DNA of 64,000 nucleotides from positions 1,178,001-1,242,000 of the forward strand of contig NZ_CP156627.1 in NCBI RefSeq assembly GCF_039852015.1, given 5' to 3'. Positions 9,744-18,034 of this stretch are shown here, one piece after another (position 1 is the stretch's first letter; each line of letters starts with the position of its first letter). Under the pieces are notes generated by a model. That model had not been told where the DNA came from, ran no database searches, and worked only from the letters and a program-made list of their open reading frames with translations. The position numbers were made by a program, and so were the translations under genes. The DNA comes from Robbsia sp. KACC 23696. GTDB taxonomy: Bacteria > Pseudomonadota > Gammaproteobacteria > Burkholderiales > Burkholderiaceae.

Positions 9744-10523
9744 ATGCCAATAATTCGACTCGACGGCGCCCGCGTTCATTACACCGATAGCGGTGGCGAC
9801 GGACGTCCGGTGATCTTTCTGCATGGCGGCTTCGGCAGTTCATCGGAACTATGGCAACGCACCATCGACGCGTTGCCGGCAGGCTGGCGTGGTCTTGCCA
9901 TCGATAACTTTCTGCGCTCGGATGCCCCTCCCGATGGCTACAACATCGCAGCGCTTGCGCGGCGGGTCGCGGCGTTCATCGACCGGCTGGGGCTCGTGCG
10001 ACCCGTGGTCGTAGGACATTCGATGGGCGGCGTCGTCACGCAGATGACGGCCGCGCGCTATCAGGACAAATTGGGTGGCATCACGCTCGTATGTACCGGT
10101 CCGTCGATGACGAATCATTCCCTCGGGCGCGCCTTGCTCGCGCAACTGGAGAGCAGCGACATCGATACGATGCGCGAGATCAGCGCCCACTGGTTCCGCG
10201 TGCTGCCACAGCCCTTCTTCGACGGTTATGTCGAGCGCGCCAAGGCCGCGCCCATTTCCGCGATGATCGACGTACAGGCATCGTTGATCGAAACCGACAT
10301 GCGCGCCGACTTACCCGATATCGCGTTGCCCGCCTTGGTGGTGTGGGGTGCGCACGATGCAGGTCGGACGATGGAGCATGCGCAACGACTGCTCGATGGT
10401 CTGCCAAACAGTCGGCTCGCCCCGATGCACGACAGTGGCCACTCGCCGATGCTGGAAACGCCCGAAGCGTTCGATAGCGCGTTTCACGCTTTCCTGACGT
10501 CCATTCCGGAGACAAACACATGA
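9744..10523 (+). CDS. Alpha/beta hydrolase
   Basis: A 259-residue alpha/beta-fold hydrolase. The HGGFG oxyanion loop is at residues 27-31, the nucleophile elbow GHSMGG gives Ser93, and Asp205 (WGAHD) and His233 (DSGHS) complete the triad. The ATG at 9744 follows AAAGGGGA; an upstream reading frame to 9528 is antisense shadow. It has no signal peptide and should be cytosolic. The last codons overlap the binding-protein gene as ATGA, so hydrolase and transport component are made together. The substrate class (ester, lactone, C-C bond) cannot be decided from sequence. Confidence 0.87.
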   Translation: MPIIRLDGARVHYTDSGGDGRPVIFLHGGFGSSSELWQRTIDALPAGWRGLAIDNFLRSDAPPDGYNIAALARRVAAFIDRLGLVRPVVVGHSMGGVVTQMTAARYQDKLGGITLVCTGPSMTNHSLGRALLAQLESSDIDTMREISAHWFRVLPQPFFDGYVERAKAAPISAMIDVQASLIETDMRADLPDIALPALVVWGAHDAGRTMEHAQRLLDGLPNSRLAPMHDSGHSPMLETPEAFDSAFHAFLTSIPETNT

Positions 10524-11326
10524 TGCGTTCCGGCCTTTTCGCCCGTGGTATCGGTGCGATGGCACTATCGCTGGCCGGCGTCGTTGGCGTCGCGCTGTAT
10601 GCCACCACGGCCGCTGCCGACACGCTGGACGACGTCCGCAAAGCCGGCGTGATTCGCATCGCCGTGCCCCAGGACTATGCGCCGTTCGGATCGATGGGCA
10701 GCGACATGACATTGCAGGGCTATGACGTGGAGGTCGCCAAGCGCACCGCGGCGGCGATGCATGTCAGGCTGGAAATCGTGCCGGTGACGATGGCCAACAA
10801 GATCCCCTATCTGGTCAGCAACAAGGTGGACCTTGCGCTCAATTTGGGAAAGAACCCGGAACGCGCGAAGGTGATTGATTTCACGGAACCCTACGCACCG
10901 TACTACACCGCTGTCTTTGGCCCGAAGGCGACAGCCATGTCGGATCTCGGGGCACTGGCTGGTCAGAAGATTGGCGTGGTGAGCAGTTCCCAGGAAGACC
11001 TCTACGTGACGCAGCATGCGCCGGCGAGCGCGCAGGTCGTTCGCTACCAGGACAACAGCGCGGCTGTCGCGGCGTTTCTGTCCGGACAGGTGGCGTTTCT
11101 TGCCACGGGAAATATCGTCGGTGCCAAGCTGCTTGCCGACAATCCGCAACGCGGATTCGCGCAGAAAGTGTTGCTGATGAACTCGCCGGTGTGCGCGGCG
11201 GTTCGAAAAGGCGACGGCGCAATGCGCGACGCCGTCAACCAGGTCTTGTCTGCCGAGCGGGCGAGCGGCGCGCTGAATACATTGTCGCTGCAGTGGCTGA
11301 AACAGCCGCTCGACGCCAAGCCCTGA
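10520..11326 (+). CDS. Periplasmic amino-acid-type ABC substrate-binding protein (family 3)
   Basis: A 268-residue family-3 solute-binding protein. A signal peptide ends near residue 33 (TTAAA), followed by the family opening LDDVRKAGVIRIAVPQDYAPFG and the ligand-domain motifs GYDVEVAKRTA and NPERAKVIDFTEPY. It would capture an amino acid or related small polar compound in the periplasm. No cognate permease or ATPase gene follows, so it must share a transporter encoded elsewhere. It is coupled to the upstream hydrolase (ATGA), and a 284-bp gap with no recognised element separates it from the dioxygenase gene. Confidence 0.88.
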   Translation: MMRSGLFARGIGAMALSLAGVVGVALYATTAAADTLDDVRKAGVIRIAVPQDYAPFGSMGSDMTLQGYDVEVAKRTAAAMHVRLEIVPVTMANKIPYLVSNKVDLALNLGKNPERAKVIDFTEPYAPYYTAVFGPKATAMSDLGALAGQKIGVVSSSQEDLYVTQHAPASAQVVRYQDNSAAVAAFLSGQVAFLATGNIVGAKLLADNPQRGFAQKVLLMNSPVCAAVRKGDGAMRDAVNQVLSAERASGALNTLSLQWLKQPLDAKP

Positions 11327-11610
11327 CGCACGCTATTTGTTGCCGGAAGAAGCGTCGCGGAGCAAGAAGTCGCTGAGGCGATAGGACGGCGGCGCACAGT
11401 GAACGGGTACGGCAGCATGCCGCGCCTAGACCAGGGCCGGTCGCGATGCGCGTCCAGACAAGACATCGCGACCAACCGCGGCGAAGATAGCGACATTGCC
11501 TTGCGATAGCCTGTGCGCCTACCTCGGCTGGAAGAACAGGCGCGCAGCGTAGACGATGGCAACATCGATCGTCGCACGGCAAGTTACCTTCATTCGCGGA
11601 TCACGACATC

Positions 11611-12714
11611 ATGACTTCTTCAGTGGCATTGGCGCCCGTCGTCGGCGCGGCCGCCTGGCGCGGGGATGCGCTCAGTGGCAAGGACAGCTGGATCTACCAA
11701 TTCAGCGACGAGCAAGTGGCCGAACTCGAACGTCTGGGACGGCGCTTCGTCGAAACCGATCCCGATCTGCGGTTCGTCACCGCCGCCGATTACCCGCTGG
11801 ACCACTGCGCGTCGGCGATTGCCGCCTGGGGTCTCGACGTCGATCGGGGCCGAGGCTTCGTGTTGGCGCGCGGGCTGCGCACCGATCTTTACTCGGACGC
11901 CCTGTCGGCAGCGATCTATTACATCCTCGGACTGCATATGGGCGACCCGATGCGCCAGAACGAAATGGGCGATCTGGTCGATCATGTCTACGCCACATCG
12001 GACAAGATGCTCGACGACCCCGGCGCCTTGTCCGCGAAGATCCGCGACCTGCTGCCGTTCCATTCCGACAGCTCCGATATCGTCTCGTTGATGTGTCTGC
12101 GCCCGGCGAAAGAGGGCGGCGCATCCTGCCTGGTTTCCGGTGCGGAGATCTATAACGAGATCCTGCGGCGGCGTCCGGACCTCGCCCCCTTGCTGCTCGA
12201 ACCTTTCGATTGGGATTGGCGTCGGCAAGATCACAAGGCGCCGGCCAATACCTACCGTTCCCCGATCGTCAGTTTCGTCGATGGGGTCTTCAGCATGTAT
12301 GCCGGATCGCTGTATGTGTTCACCGCGCAAGACTACCCGGAAGTGGCTCGTCTGACCGAGGCGCAGATCGAAGTGCTGAAGCTGTTCGACGATATCACCT
12401 ACGAGCCGGGCATGTCGTTGGAGATGGATTTCCGCCCTGGCGATATCCAATGGTTGTCCAACTATGCCGCGCTGCATTCGCGGACCCGCTTTATCGATTT
12501 TCCCGAACCGCAACGCCGTCGCCATCTGTTGCGCCTCTGGCTGCGCCGCGAAGTAGGGCGACCGATCGCACCCGGCTTCGGCAAGAACGCCGTCGTGCAG
12601 GACCGTTACGCGAGCCGTGAACCGGACGCGGACGCGGCAGCGACGCAGGCAACGGGCGCCTTCGAAACCCGTTTCAAAATCGGCATTGCCGCGGCCCCTC
12701 GCATGCCGAGCTGA
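11611..12714 (+). CDS. TauD/TfdA-like Fe(II)/2-oxoglutarate dioxygenase
   Basis: A 367-residue non-haem iron oxygenase. The facial triad is visible as H151-x-D153 in FHSDSSD and the distal His289 in YAALHSRTRF, with Arg308 in the RRRHLLRLWLR segment as the likely 2-oxoglutarate anchor. The family hydroxylates taurine, alkylsulfates, aryloxyacids, betaines and many other acids; the substrate is not predictable here. It is followed at 57 bp by an SDR on the same strand. A short stem (12729-12742) followed by seven Ts sits between the two genes and could attenuate read-through. Confidence 0.85.
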   Translation: MTSSVALAPVVGAAAWRGDALSGKDSWIYQFSDEQVAELERLGRRFVETDPDLRFVTAADYPLDHCASAIAAWGLDVDRGRGFVLARGLRTDLYSDALSAAIYYILGLHMGDPMRQNEMGDLVDHVYATSDKMLDDPGALSAKIRDLLPFHSDSSDIVSLMCLRPAKEGGASCLVSGAEIYNEILRRRPDLAPLLLEPFDWDWRRQDHKAPANTYRSPIVSFVDGVFSMYAGSLYVFTAQDYPEVARLTEAQIEVLKLFDDITYEPGMSLEMDFRPGDIQWLSNYAALHSRTRFIDFPEPQRRRHLLRLWLRREVGRPIAPGFGKNAVVQDRYASREPDADAAATQATGAFETRFKIGIAAAPRMPS

Positions 12715-12770
12715 GTGGTGTGCCCTCAGCACGTTTCCGTGCGCCCCTTTTTTTGAGAGATACCGCTACG

Positions 12771-13496
12771 ATGTCAAAGCCGCTTATCGTCATTACCGGT
12801 GCCAGTTCCGGCATTGGTGAATCCACTGCTCGCCTGCTGTCCGCGGCCGGTTACCCCTTGTTGCTGCTGGCCCGTCGTCTGGAACGCCTTGAAGCACTGG
12901 CGCTGCCGAATACGCTGTGTCGTCGTGTCGATGTCACCGATCGTGCGGCGCTGACGAAGGCCGTTACGGAGGCCGAGTCCTTGTTCGGCCCGGTCGATGC
13001 CTTGATCAACAACGCCGGCCTGATGTTGCTCGGCGATATGGCCGCGCAGGATCCCACCGAATGGGATCGGATGCTGGACGTCAATGTGAAGGGTTTGATG
13101 AATGGCGTTCACGCAGTGCTGGCGGGCATGGTGGCGCGTAAGCACGGCACCATCATCAACGTAAGCTCGACGTCGGGACGCAAGACCTATCCGCAGCATG
13201 CCGCTTACGTCGGCACGAAACACGCGGTGCATGCCTTCTCGGAGAATCTGCGCGAGGAAGTGGCGCCGAGCAACGTCCGCGTCATTGTCATCGCGCCTGG
13301 CGCCTGCGATACCGAGCTGCAAACGATTACGACGAATCAGCAGATCAAGGATGGCTTCCAGGCTTGGAAGGCCGAGATCGGCGGCGTCATCCTGGCACCT
13401 GAAGAGGTCGCCGAAGCGATCCGCTTCGCCTACGAAATGCCGCAGAAAGTCTGTATCCGTGAAGTCGTGCTCGCCGCGACGAACCAGACCGTCTAG
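12771..13496 (+). CDS. Short-chain dehydrogenase/reductase
   Basis: A 241-residue classical SDR. The nucleotide-binding TGASSGIG is at residues 9-16, NNAG at 80-83, the catalytic Ser in INVSS near 132, and Tyr146-x3-Lys150 in YVGTK. The sequence closely follows the YdfG/3-oxoacyl-type SDR pattern and should be an NAD(P)-dependent alcohol or keto reductase in the cytosol. The ATG at 12771 is chosen because the SDR fold begins directly after it. It is the last plus-strand gene before the AraC gene, with which it is convergent across 110 bp. Confidence 0.9.
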   Translation: MSKPLIVITGASSGIGESTARLLSAAGYPLLLLARRLERLEALALPNTLCRRVDVTDRAALTKAVTEAESLFGPVDALINNAGLMLLGDMAAQDPTEWDRMLDVNVKGLMNGVHAVLAGMVARKHGTIINVSSTSGRKTYPQHAAYVGTKHAVHAFSENLREEVAPSNVRVIVIAPGACDTELQTITTNQQIKDGFQAWKAEIGGVILAPEEVAEAIRFAYEMPQKVCIREVVLAATNQTV

Positions 13497-13606
13497 ATTG
13501 CCCAGACCCAAATCGCCTGCCTCTCTCCGCGGGGGCAGGACGCCGCTTGGCGCAGTACCGCCCCCCCCCTCACGCAACACAACCCCTCCGGTCCATCCCC
13601 CGCGCG

Positions 13607-14584
13607 TCAGGCCGCCTGCGTGCTGGCCACCGTCACGCGCAGTTGCCGGGTACGGCATTCTCGCGGCGTGATGTCGTATTTCGCGCGGAAACTACGGCTG
13701 AAATGCGCGGCATCATTGAAGCCCCAGCGAAAACAGATCTCCGATACCGACAACGCACTGTGGGCTGCGCTGCACAGATCGGCGTGGCATCGTGCCAGGC
13801 GGCGGTCGCGCAGATAGACGCTGAACGTCAGGCCGGCTTCCTCGAACAGCTTCTGCAGGTAACGCGGCGAGACGCCCTGTTGTTCGGTCAGTTTCGTCAA
13901 TGACAGTTCGGCGTCGCCCAATTGCTGGTCGATCGACTGGCAGATGCGATGGAAATGCGCGGCACGAATCCGGTCGCCGAAGCGCTTGCCCGGCTGCGTG
14001 TCGGCAAGACTGGCGACGAGAAATTCCGACAGCGCGACTTCCACCGGATGAATTTCATGCGGAGCAAAGGCCTCAAGCTCGTCGCCGACCGATAACAGCA
14101 TGCCGGTCAGCATCCGTGTCAGTCGGCTGTCGGCCGGGAGGATCCCGGAGCGCAACGTCGCCGGATCCACGAGACCGGGATGCAGTGCATTGATCGGCAT
14201 GCGGACGTACAGCATGCGAAAGTCGGCGTGTAATTCGAGTTTCGAGTTGCGGCGGCTCGGGCCGTAGAGAATATCGCCGCGCGACAACGTGAGACGATCG
14301 CCCGCTTCGGAGAAGACCGATTGCCCTTCGAGCAGCACGGCCAGCCAGAGCCCCGCCTGCTGATTCTGATAGCTTCCCGATATCGTCAGCGGCGACGCGC
14401 TAAGCCGGGAGAATTCGATGCCGGTCGGCGACATCATGCCGACGACCTCCGCATGGAAGTCGTCGCCCAACGCGGTTTCCGGCATCGGCAGACACATCGT
14501 GTCCATGGCCTCGCGCCAGACATAGGGACGCGTCGTGTCGGCGCTGCCCTCGGTCGAATAATGCCAGTTCTTGACGGTCATCAT
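13607..14584 (-). CDS. AraC-family transcriptional regulator
   Basis: A 325-residue regulator with an N-terminal AraC-binding-like ligand domain (about residues 30-200) and a C-terminal double helix-turn-helix, seen as LSLTKLTEQQGVSPRYLQKL and the signature ICFRWGFNDAAHFSRSFRAKY. The start at 14584 has the ribosome site AGGA eight bases before it; a GTG at 14599 is a weaker alternative. It closes the minus-strand catabolic block and is the likely activator of the block. It is preceded by a 215-bp gap after the formamidase gene. Confidence 0.9.
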   Translation of the reverse strand: MMTVKNWHYSTEGSADTTRPYVWREAMDTMCLPMPETALGDDFHAEVVGMMSPTGIEFSRLSASPLTISGSYQNQQAGLWLAVLLEGQSVFSEAGDRLTLSRGDILYGPSRRNSKLELHADFRMLYVRMPINALHPGLVDPATLRSGILPADSRLTRMLTGMLLSVGDELEAFAPHEIHPVEVALSEFLVASLADTQPGKRFGDRIRAAHFHRICQSIDQQLGDAELSLTKLTEQQGVSPRYLQKLFEEAGLTFSVYLRDRRLARCHADLCSAAHSALSVSEICFRWGFNDAAHFSRSFRAKYDITPRECRTRQLRVTVASTQAA

Positions 14585-14607
14585 CGCATCGGTCCTCACG
14601 GCACGGT

Positions 14608-14659
14608 GCGTCTCGCGCGCGACGGTATTGTGGCAAAAGTCGACGGGGGGGCGAGACGC
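14608..14659. repeat. 9-bp inverted repeat upstream of AraC gene
   Basis: GCGTCTCGC at 14608-14616 is repeated in inverted form at 14651-14659, 34 bp apart and followed on the plus strand by six Ts. It lies just upstream of the AraC gene. It could be a split operator or a chance match in GC-rich DNA. Confidence 0.3.
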
Positions 14660-14799
14660 TTTTTTCTATTACCCCATTGTCGCGCCAACGCGACGCAAGT
14701 GAAACTGGTCAAAAATGCCTGTGCGACGATGGCGCCCGATCCATTGCCTTCGCGCTCGGCATGCCGCGCGCGGTGGCGCCGCGGCCGCTTTGGCGTTGC

Positions 14800-15876
14800 T
14801 TAGACCTGACGCGGCGGAAAGATGCCGCGCGGAATCCGCACGTGCGCGCCCAGCGTCGAATCCACGACTTGCGTGATGCCGACGTCGCCGGCGACGCTGA
14901 TCAGCGAATAGGCGTCGTTGCGGCTCAGGCCGAGGTGTTCTTCGAGCAAGGTCATCGTGTCGAGCGTGGCGCCGCGCAAGGCCTGGTCGAGTTGGTCGCC
15001 GAAGCCGTGCACGATCCAGCAATCCGGTGTTTCCAGCAACGGTGCGGGGAAGTGGAAGTCCTTGCGCAGGATGATCTGCATCGCCACGTTCAACGACGAC
15101 TCGATGGCCGTGCCGCTCACTTCGCCATCTCCTTGCGAGACGTGCGGATCGCCGACGGAAAACAGCGCCCCTTCCACCTGTACCGGGTAATACATCGTCG
15201 CGCCGGCCCCGATGCGCCAGTTGTCGATATTACCGCCGTGGCGCCCGGGCGGAATCGTGCTGACGCGACCGTCGACTGCTGGGGCGACGCCGGCCGTTCC
15301 AAGATGCGGTCGGGCCGGCACGCGGATGCCCGGCAAGGCCGCCTGGCGATCGCAGACGGCGCAATCGGTGATCGTGCCGGGCGTCAGATAGGTACCGGGG
15401 AAATCGTAGGCGTAAAGCGCGCTGGCGTATTGCGCGGCGGCATCGAGTTCATAGATCGTCACGCGTTCCTTTTCGCCCATCTCCTTGTACAGATAGCCCC
15501 AATTGGCGGCCAGGTTCGAGCCATAGCGGCAGCGCGGCGTCATCGACAGATAGCGGACCTCCAGCATGTCGCCGGGCTGCGCGCCCTTGACATGAATCGG
15601 ACCGGTCATGATGTGTACGCCGGGATTGCGATCGCTTTCCGGAATGGCGCGCCAGAGCGCATGCAGCGCATCGTCCATCATCAGGTCCGGCGCATCGCCG
15701 GCATGATGGGTGATCGCTTCCGCGTAGACGATATCGCCGCTGTCGATCGTCAGCGACGGCCGCAGCGAGGCGTCGAAATAGCCCCAATGCACGTTCTCGC
15801 GGGTGGCGCGCAGTGTATGCAACTGCTTGGGCGGCGTATCGGCACGGAAGTCGGAGGGAGAGGGGATCAGAGCCAT
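14800..15876 (-). CDS. Acetamidase/formamidase family amidohydrolase
   Basis: A 358-residue member of the FmdA/AmdA family, which hydrolyses formamide or acetamide (and other short amides) to ammonia and the acid. Family stretches are visible across the whole length: PSLTIDSGDIVYAEAITHHAG, GPIHVKGAQPGDMLEVRYL, GRHGGNIDN and GDPHVSQGDGEVSGTAIE. The start at 15876 follows AGGAAAT; an in-frame extension to 15966 lacks family similarity. It lies 93 bp after the reductase gene. In this block it would release nitrogen or formate from an amide intermediate, which is an inference. Confidence 0.9.
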   Translation of the reverse strand: MALIPSPSDFRADTPPKQLHTLRATRENVHWGYFDASLRPSLTIDSGDIVYAEAITHHAGDAPDLMMDDALHALWRAIPESDRNPGVHIMTGPIHVKGAQPGDMLEVRYLSMTPRCRYGSNLAANWGYLYKEMGEKERVTIYELDAAAQYASALYAYDFPGTYLTPGTITDCAVCDRQAALPGIRVPARPHLGTAGVAPAVDGRVSTIPPGRHGGNIDNWRIGAGATMYYPVQVEGALFSVGDPHVSQGDGEVSGTAIESSLNVAMQIILRKDFHFPAPLLETPDCWIVHGFGDQLDQALRGATLDTMTLLEEHLGLSRNDAYSLISVAGDVGITQVVDSTLGAHVRIPRGIFPPRQV

Positions 15877-15969
15877 TGCAATTTCCTGACGGGAGTCGGT
15901 CGAACAAAAAGGGGCATGTGCGCTGCCCTGCCGCTGCGATACCGGAGCGCGGCGCGGCAGCGGCATCGG

Positions 15970-17166
15970 TTACAGATCGAGCACCAGGATCGGTGTCCGG
16001 GAGCGGGAACAACAGGGCGTAAAGACGGTGCCGGCCGCTTGTTCTTCGGCGGTGAGGATCCAGTCGCGATGGTCGGGCGTGCCGGACAGCACCGATGTCT
16101 TGCAGGCGCCGCAGACGCCTTGTTCGCACGACATCGGGATGTAGACGCCGGCACGCGACAGCGCGGCGCAGGCACTCTCGCCGGCGGCAACGCTGACCTG
16201 ACGCCCGGACCGCGCGAGTTCGACGATGAAAGGGCCATCGGGGTCCGTCTTGGCGGCATCGCGGATGGTGCCGCCGACATCCACGTCGCCCGTGTCTCCC
16301 ACGTCGCCCGTACCGCCGTGCCGAGGCGCACGCGCGTCCGGCGCGGCGAAGCGCTCGGTATGCAGATGATGCGCCGGCCAGCCCAAGGCACGGGCCGTCT
16401 CGAAAACAGCGTCGCTCATCGTCGCGGGGCCGCATACATACAAGTGACGACCGGGTTCCGGGGCGCCGATCAAGGCGGCGAGGTCGGGGCTGCGACCGAT
16501 ATGTCGCTGCACGGCAGACCGCCAGCGTGCGCTGCCGGCCAAAGCGTCGGAAACGTGGGCCGCCGCGGCGCGGCCGAATTCGTGTAACGCGAAAGGCACG
16601 CCGGCGTTGTCCATCGCCCAGGCCATGGCGATCAGCGGCGTGATGCCGACGCCACCGGCGATCAACAGTTGCGTCGGGGCCGGCGTGGCGTCGGCTTCGG
16701 GCCACTGTATCGCGAACAGATTGATCGGTTCGGAGGCCTGCAGCACGTCGCCGGGTTTTGCCGTGTCGCAGAGAAAACGCGATCCGCCGCGGCCGCTGTC
16801 TTCACGCCGTATCGCGATCACGTAATGCATTGGATCGGCGGGATCGCCGCACAGCGAGTAGTGCCGCAATCGGGCCAGCTCGGGACGCGCGTTGTCGTCC
16901 GCCAAACCCGCGGCGGACGACGCCGACGTCGACGCCGCCGCAGTCGCGGCGCGACAATCGATCGCCAGATGGGCACCGGCCTCGTAGGCGGGCAAGGGCA
17001 TGCCGTCGAGCGCCTCGAGTTCGAGGGCGACGATATGCGCGCTGAGATCGCGTCGGGCGCTGATGCGTAAAGACAGCGGCAGGAGGGCGGACATCGTGGG
17101 CGTGTCGGTGAAGGAGGGCGTGACTGCCCCACGCGACAAGCACGCGGGATCGGTGGCGGCGTTCAT
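15970..17166 (-). CDS. PDR/VanB-type oxygenase reductase with C-terminal 2Fe-2S ferredoxin
   Basis: A 398-residue electron-transfer protein of the phthalate-dioxygenase-reductase type. It has an FMN/NAD-binding reductase part (RHYSLCG, LLIAGGVGITPLIAMA, HLYVCGPATMSDAV) and a C-terminal plant-type 2Fe-2S domain with Cys347, Cys352, Cys355 and Cys385 (CEQGVCGACKT). It would pass electrons from NADH to the Rieske oxygenase of the same block. A Gly/Asp/Val/Thr repeat insert (about residues 288-306, GTGDVGDTGDVDVGGT) lengthens the linker. Its ATG overlaps the stop of the extradiol dioxygenase gene as TGATG, so the two are coupled. Confidence 0.9.
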   Translation of the reverse strand: MNAATDPACLSRGAVTPSFTDTPTMSALLPLSLRISARRDLSAHIVALELEALDGMPLPAYEAGAHLAIDCRAATAAASTSASSAAGLADDNARPELARLRHYSLCGDPADPMHYVIAIRREDSGRGGSRFLCDTAKPGDVLQASEPINLFAIQWPEADATPAPTQLLIAGGVGITPLIAMAWAMDNAGVPFALHEFGRAAAAHVSDALAGSARWRSAVQRHIGRSPDLAALIGAPEPGRHLYVCGPATMSDAVFETARALGWPAHHLHTERFAAPDARAPRHGGTGDVGDTGDVDVGGTIRDAAKTDPDGPFIVELARSGRQVSVAAGESACAALSRAGVYIPMSCEQGVCGACKTSVLSGTPDHRDWILTAEEQAAGTVFTPCCSRSRTPILVLDL

Positions 17167-18020
17167 CAGACTGTCTCGGCCGGCATGAACGCACTCTCCC
17201 GCAGGGTGCGTTCGGGCGCATCATGCAAGGAGAAGCTCAGCATGCTGAGCGAGCCGTACTCGACGCGCTCGGATTCGAAGCGCAACACGTCGTCCGGATG
17301 GCGTGCGCCCAATGCATACAGCACCGGCAGATAATGTTCCGGCGTGGGAATCGACAGCGCGGCATCGCGGCCGTGTTTGACGAAGTCGACGACCTCATCC
17401 GGCTGATCGTTCGCGATCGCATTGCGAATGATCGCGTGGAAGCGTTGCGCCCAATCGTGTCCGGATTCGGGCAGCGACCAGTTCATCGCGGGCAGGTTAT
17501 GGACGACATTGCCGCTTGCGGCCACCAGGATATTGGCGTCCCGCAACGGTCGCAGGGCCTGCCCCAGCGCAAAATGTTCGCGTGGCGAAAACTGACGATT
17601 CAAGCTGAGCTGCAAGACCGGAATATCGGCATCCGGAAAGGCCTTCACGAGAACCGACCAGCTGCCGTGATCGAGGCCCCAATCGTTGTCCGGCGTGACG
17701 GTAAGGCCGGCGTCGGCCAGACAATCGATGACTTCCCGGGCGATCTCCGGTGCGCCGGGCGCCGGGTAACGCACATCGAAGAGTGCCTGCGGGAAGGCAC
17801 CGAAGTCGTGAATCGTCTCGGGGCGCGCCATCGCCGTGATGGCGCTGCCGCGTGTCATCCAATGGGCCGAGACCATCACGATGGCACGCGGGCGTTGGCG
17901 CGCGATGACCGACTGGCCCATCTCGGTCCAGGCGCGGGTATTCGGGTTGTCGTCCAATGCATTCATTGGACTGCCGTGTCCGAAGAAGAGGACCGGTTGG
18001 CGATAAGAAGAATCGGACAT
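17166..18020 (-). CDS. Class III extradiol ring-cleavage dioxygenase (YgiD/DODA-like)
   Basis: A 284-residue LigB-superfamily protein of the 4,5-DOPA-extradiol-dioxygenase group. Likely metal ligands and acid-base histidines are visible in order: His15 (GHGSPMNA), His53 (SAHWMTRG), His118 (WGLDHGSW), His174 (GNVVHN) and His229 (PTPEHYLP), matching the spacing of E. coli YgiD. The family opens catechol rings next to the hydroxyls in a non-haem, Fe(II) or Zn(II) site. Sitting between the importer ATPase and the oxygenase reductase, it is placed to cleave the product of the Rieske oxygenase, which is an inference. Confidence 0.9.
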   Translation of the reverse strand: MSDSSYRQPVLFFGHGSPMNALDDNPNTRAWTEMGQSVIARQRPRAIVMVSAHWMTRGSAITAMARPETIHDFGAFPQALFDVRYPAPGAPEIAREVIDCLADAGLTVTPDNDWGLDHGSWSVLVKAFPDADIPVLQLSLNRQFSPREHFALGQALRPLRDANILVAASGNVVHNLPAMNWSLPESGHDWAQRFHAIIRNAIANDQPDEVVDFVKHGRDAALSIPTPEHYLPVLYALGARHPDDVLRFESERVEYGSLSMLSFSLHDAPERTLRESAFMPAETV

Positions 18021-18034
18021 GGTGCGGAGATCGG

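Noticed and set aside
12729-12754. Intrinsic terminator between dioxygenase and SDR genes
   Set aside because: The T run begins five bases after a five-pair stem; this spacing is not that of a working terminator, so it is only mentioned in the gene note.
14677-16587. 636-codon plus-strand reading frame
   Set aside because: It runs antisense through the formamidase and reductase genes and has no domain; both real genes show full family motifs.
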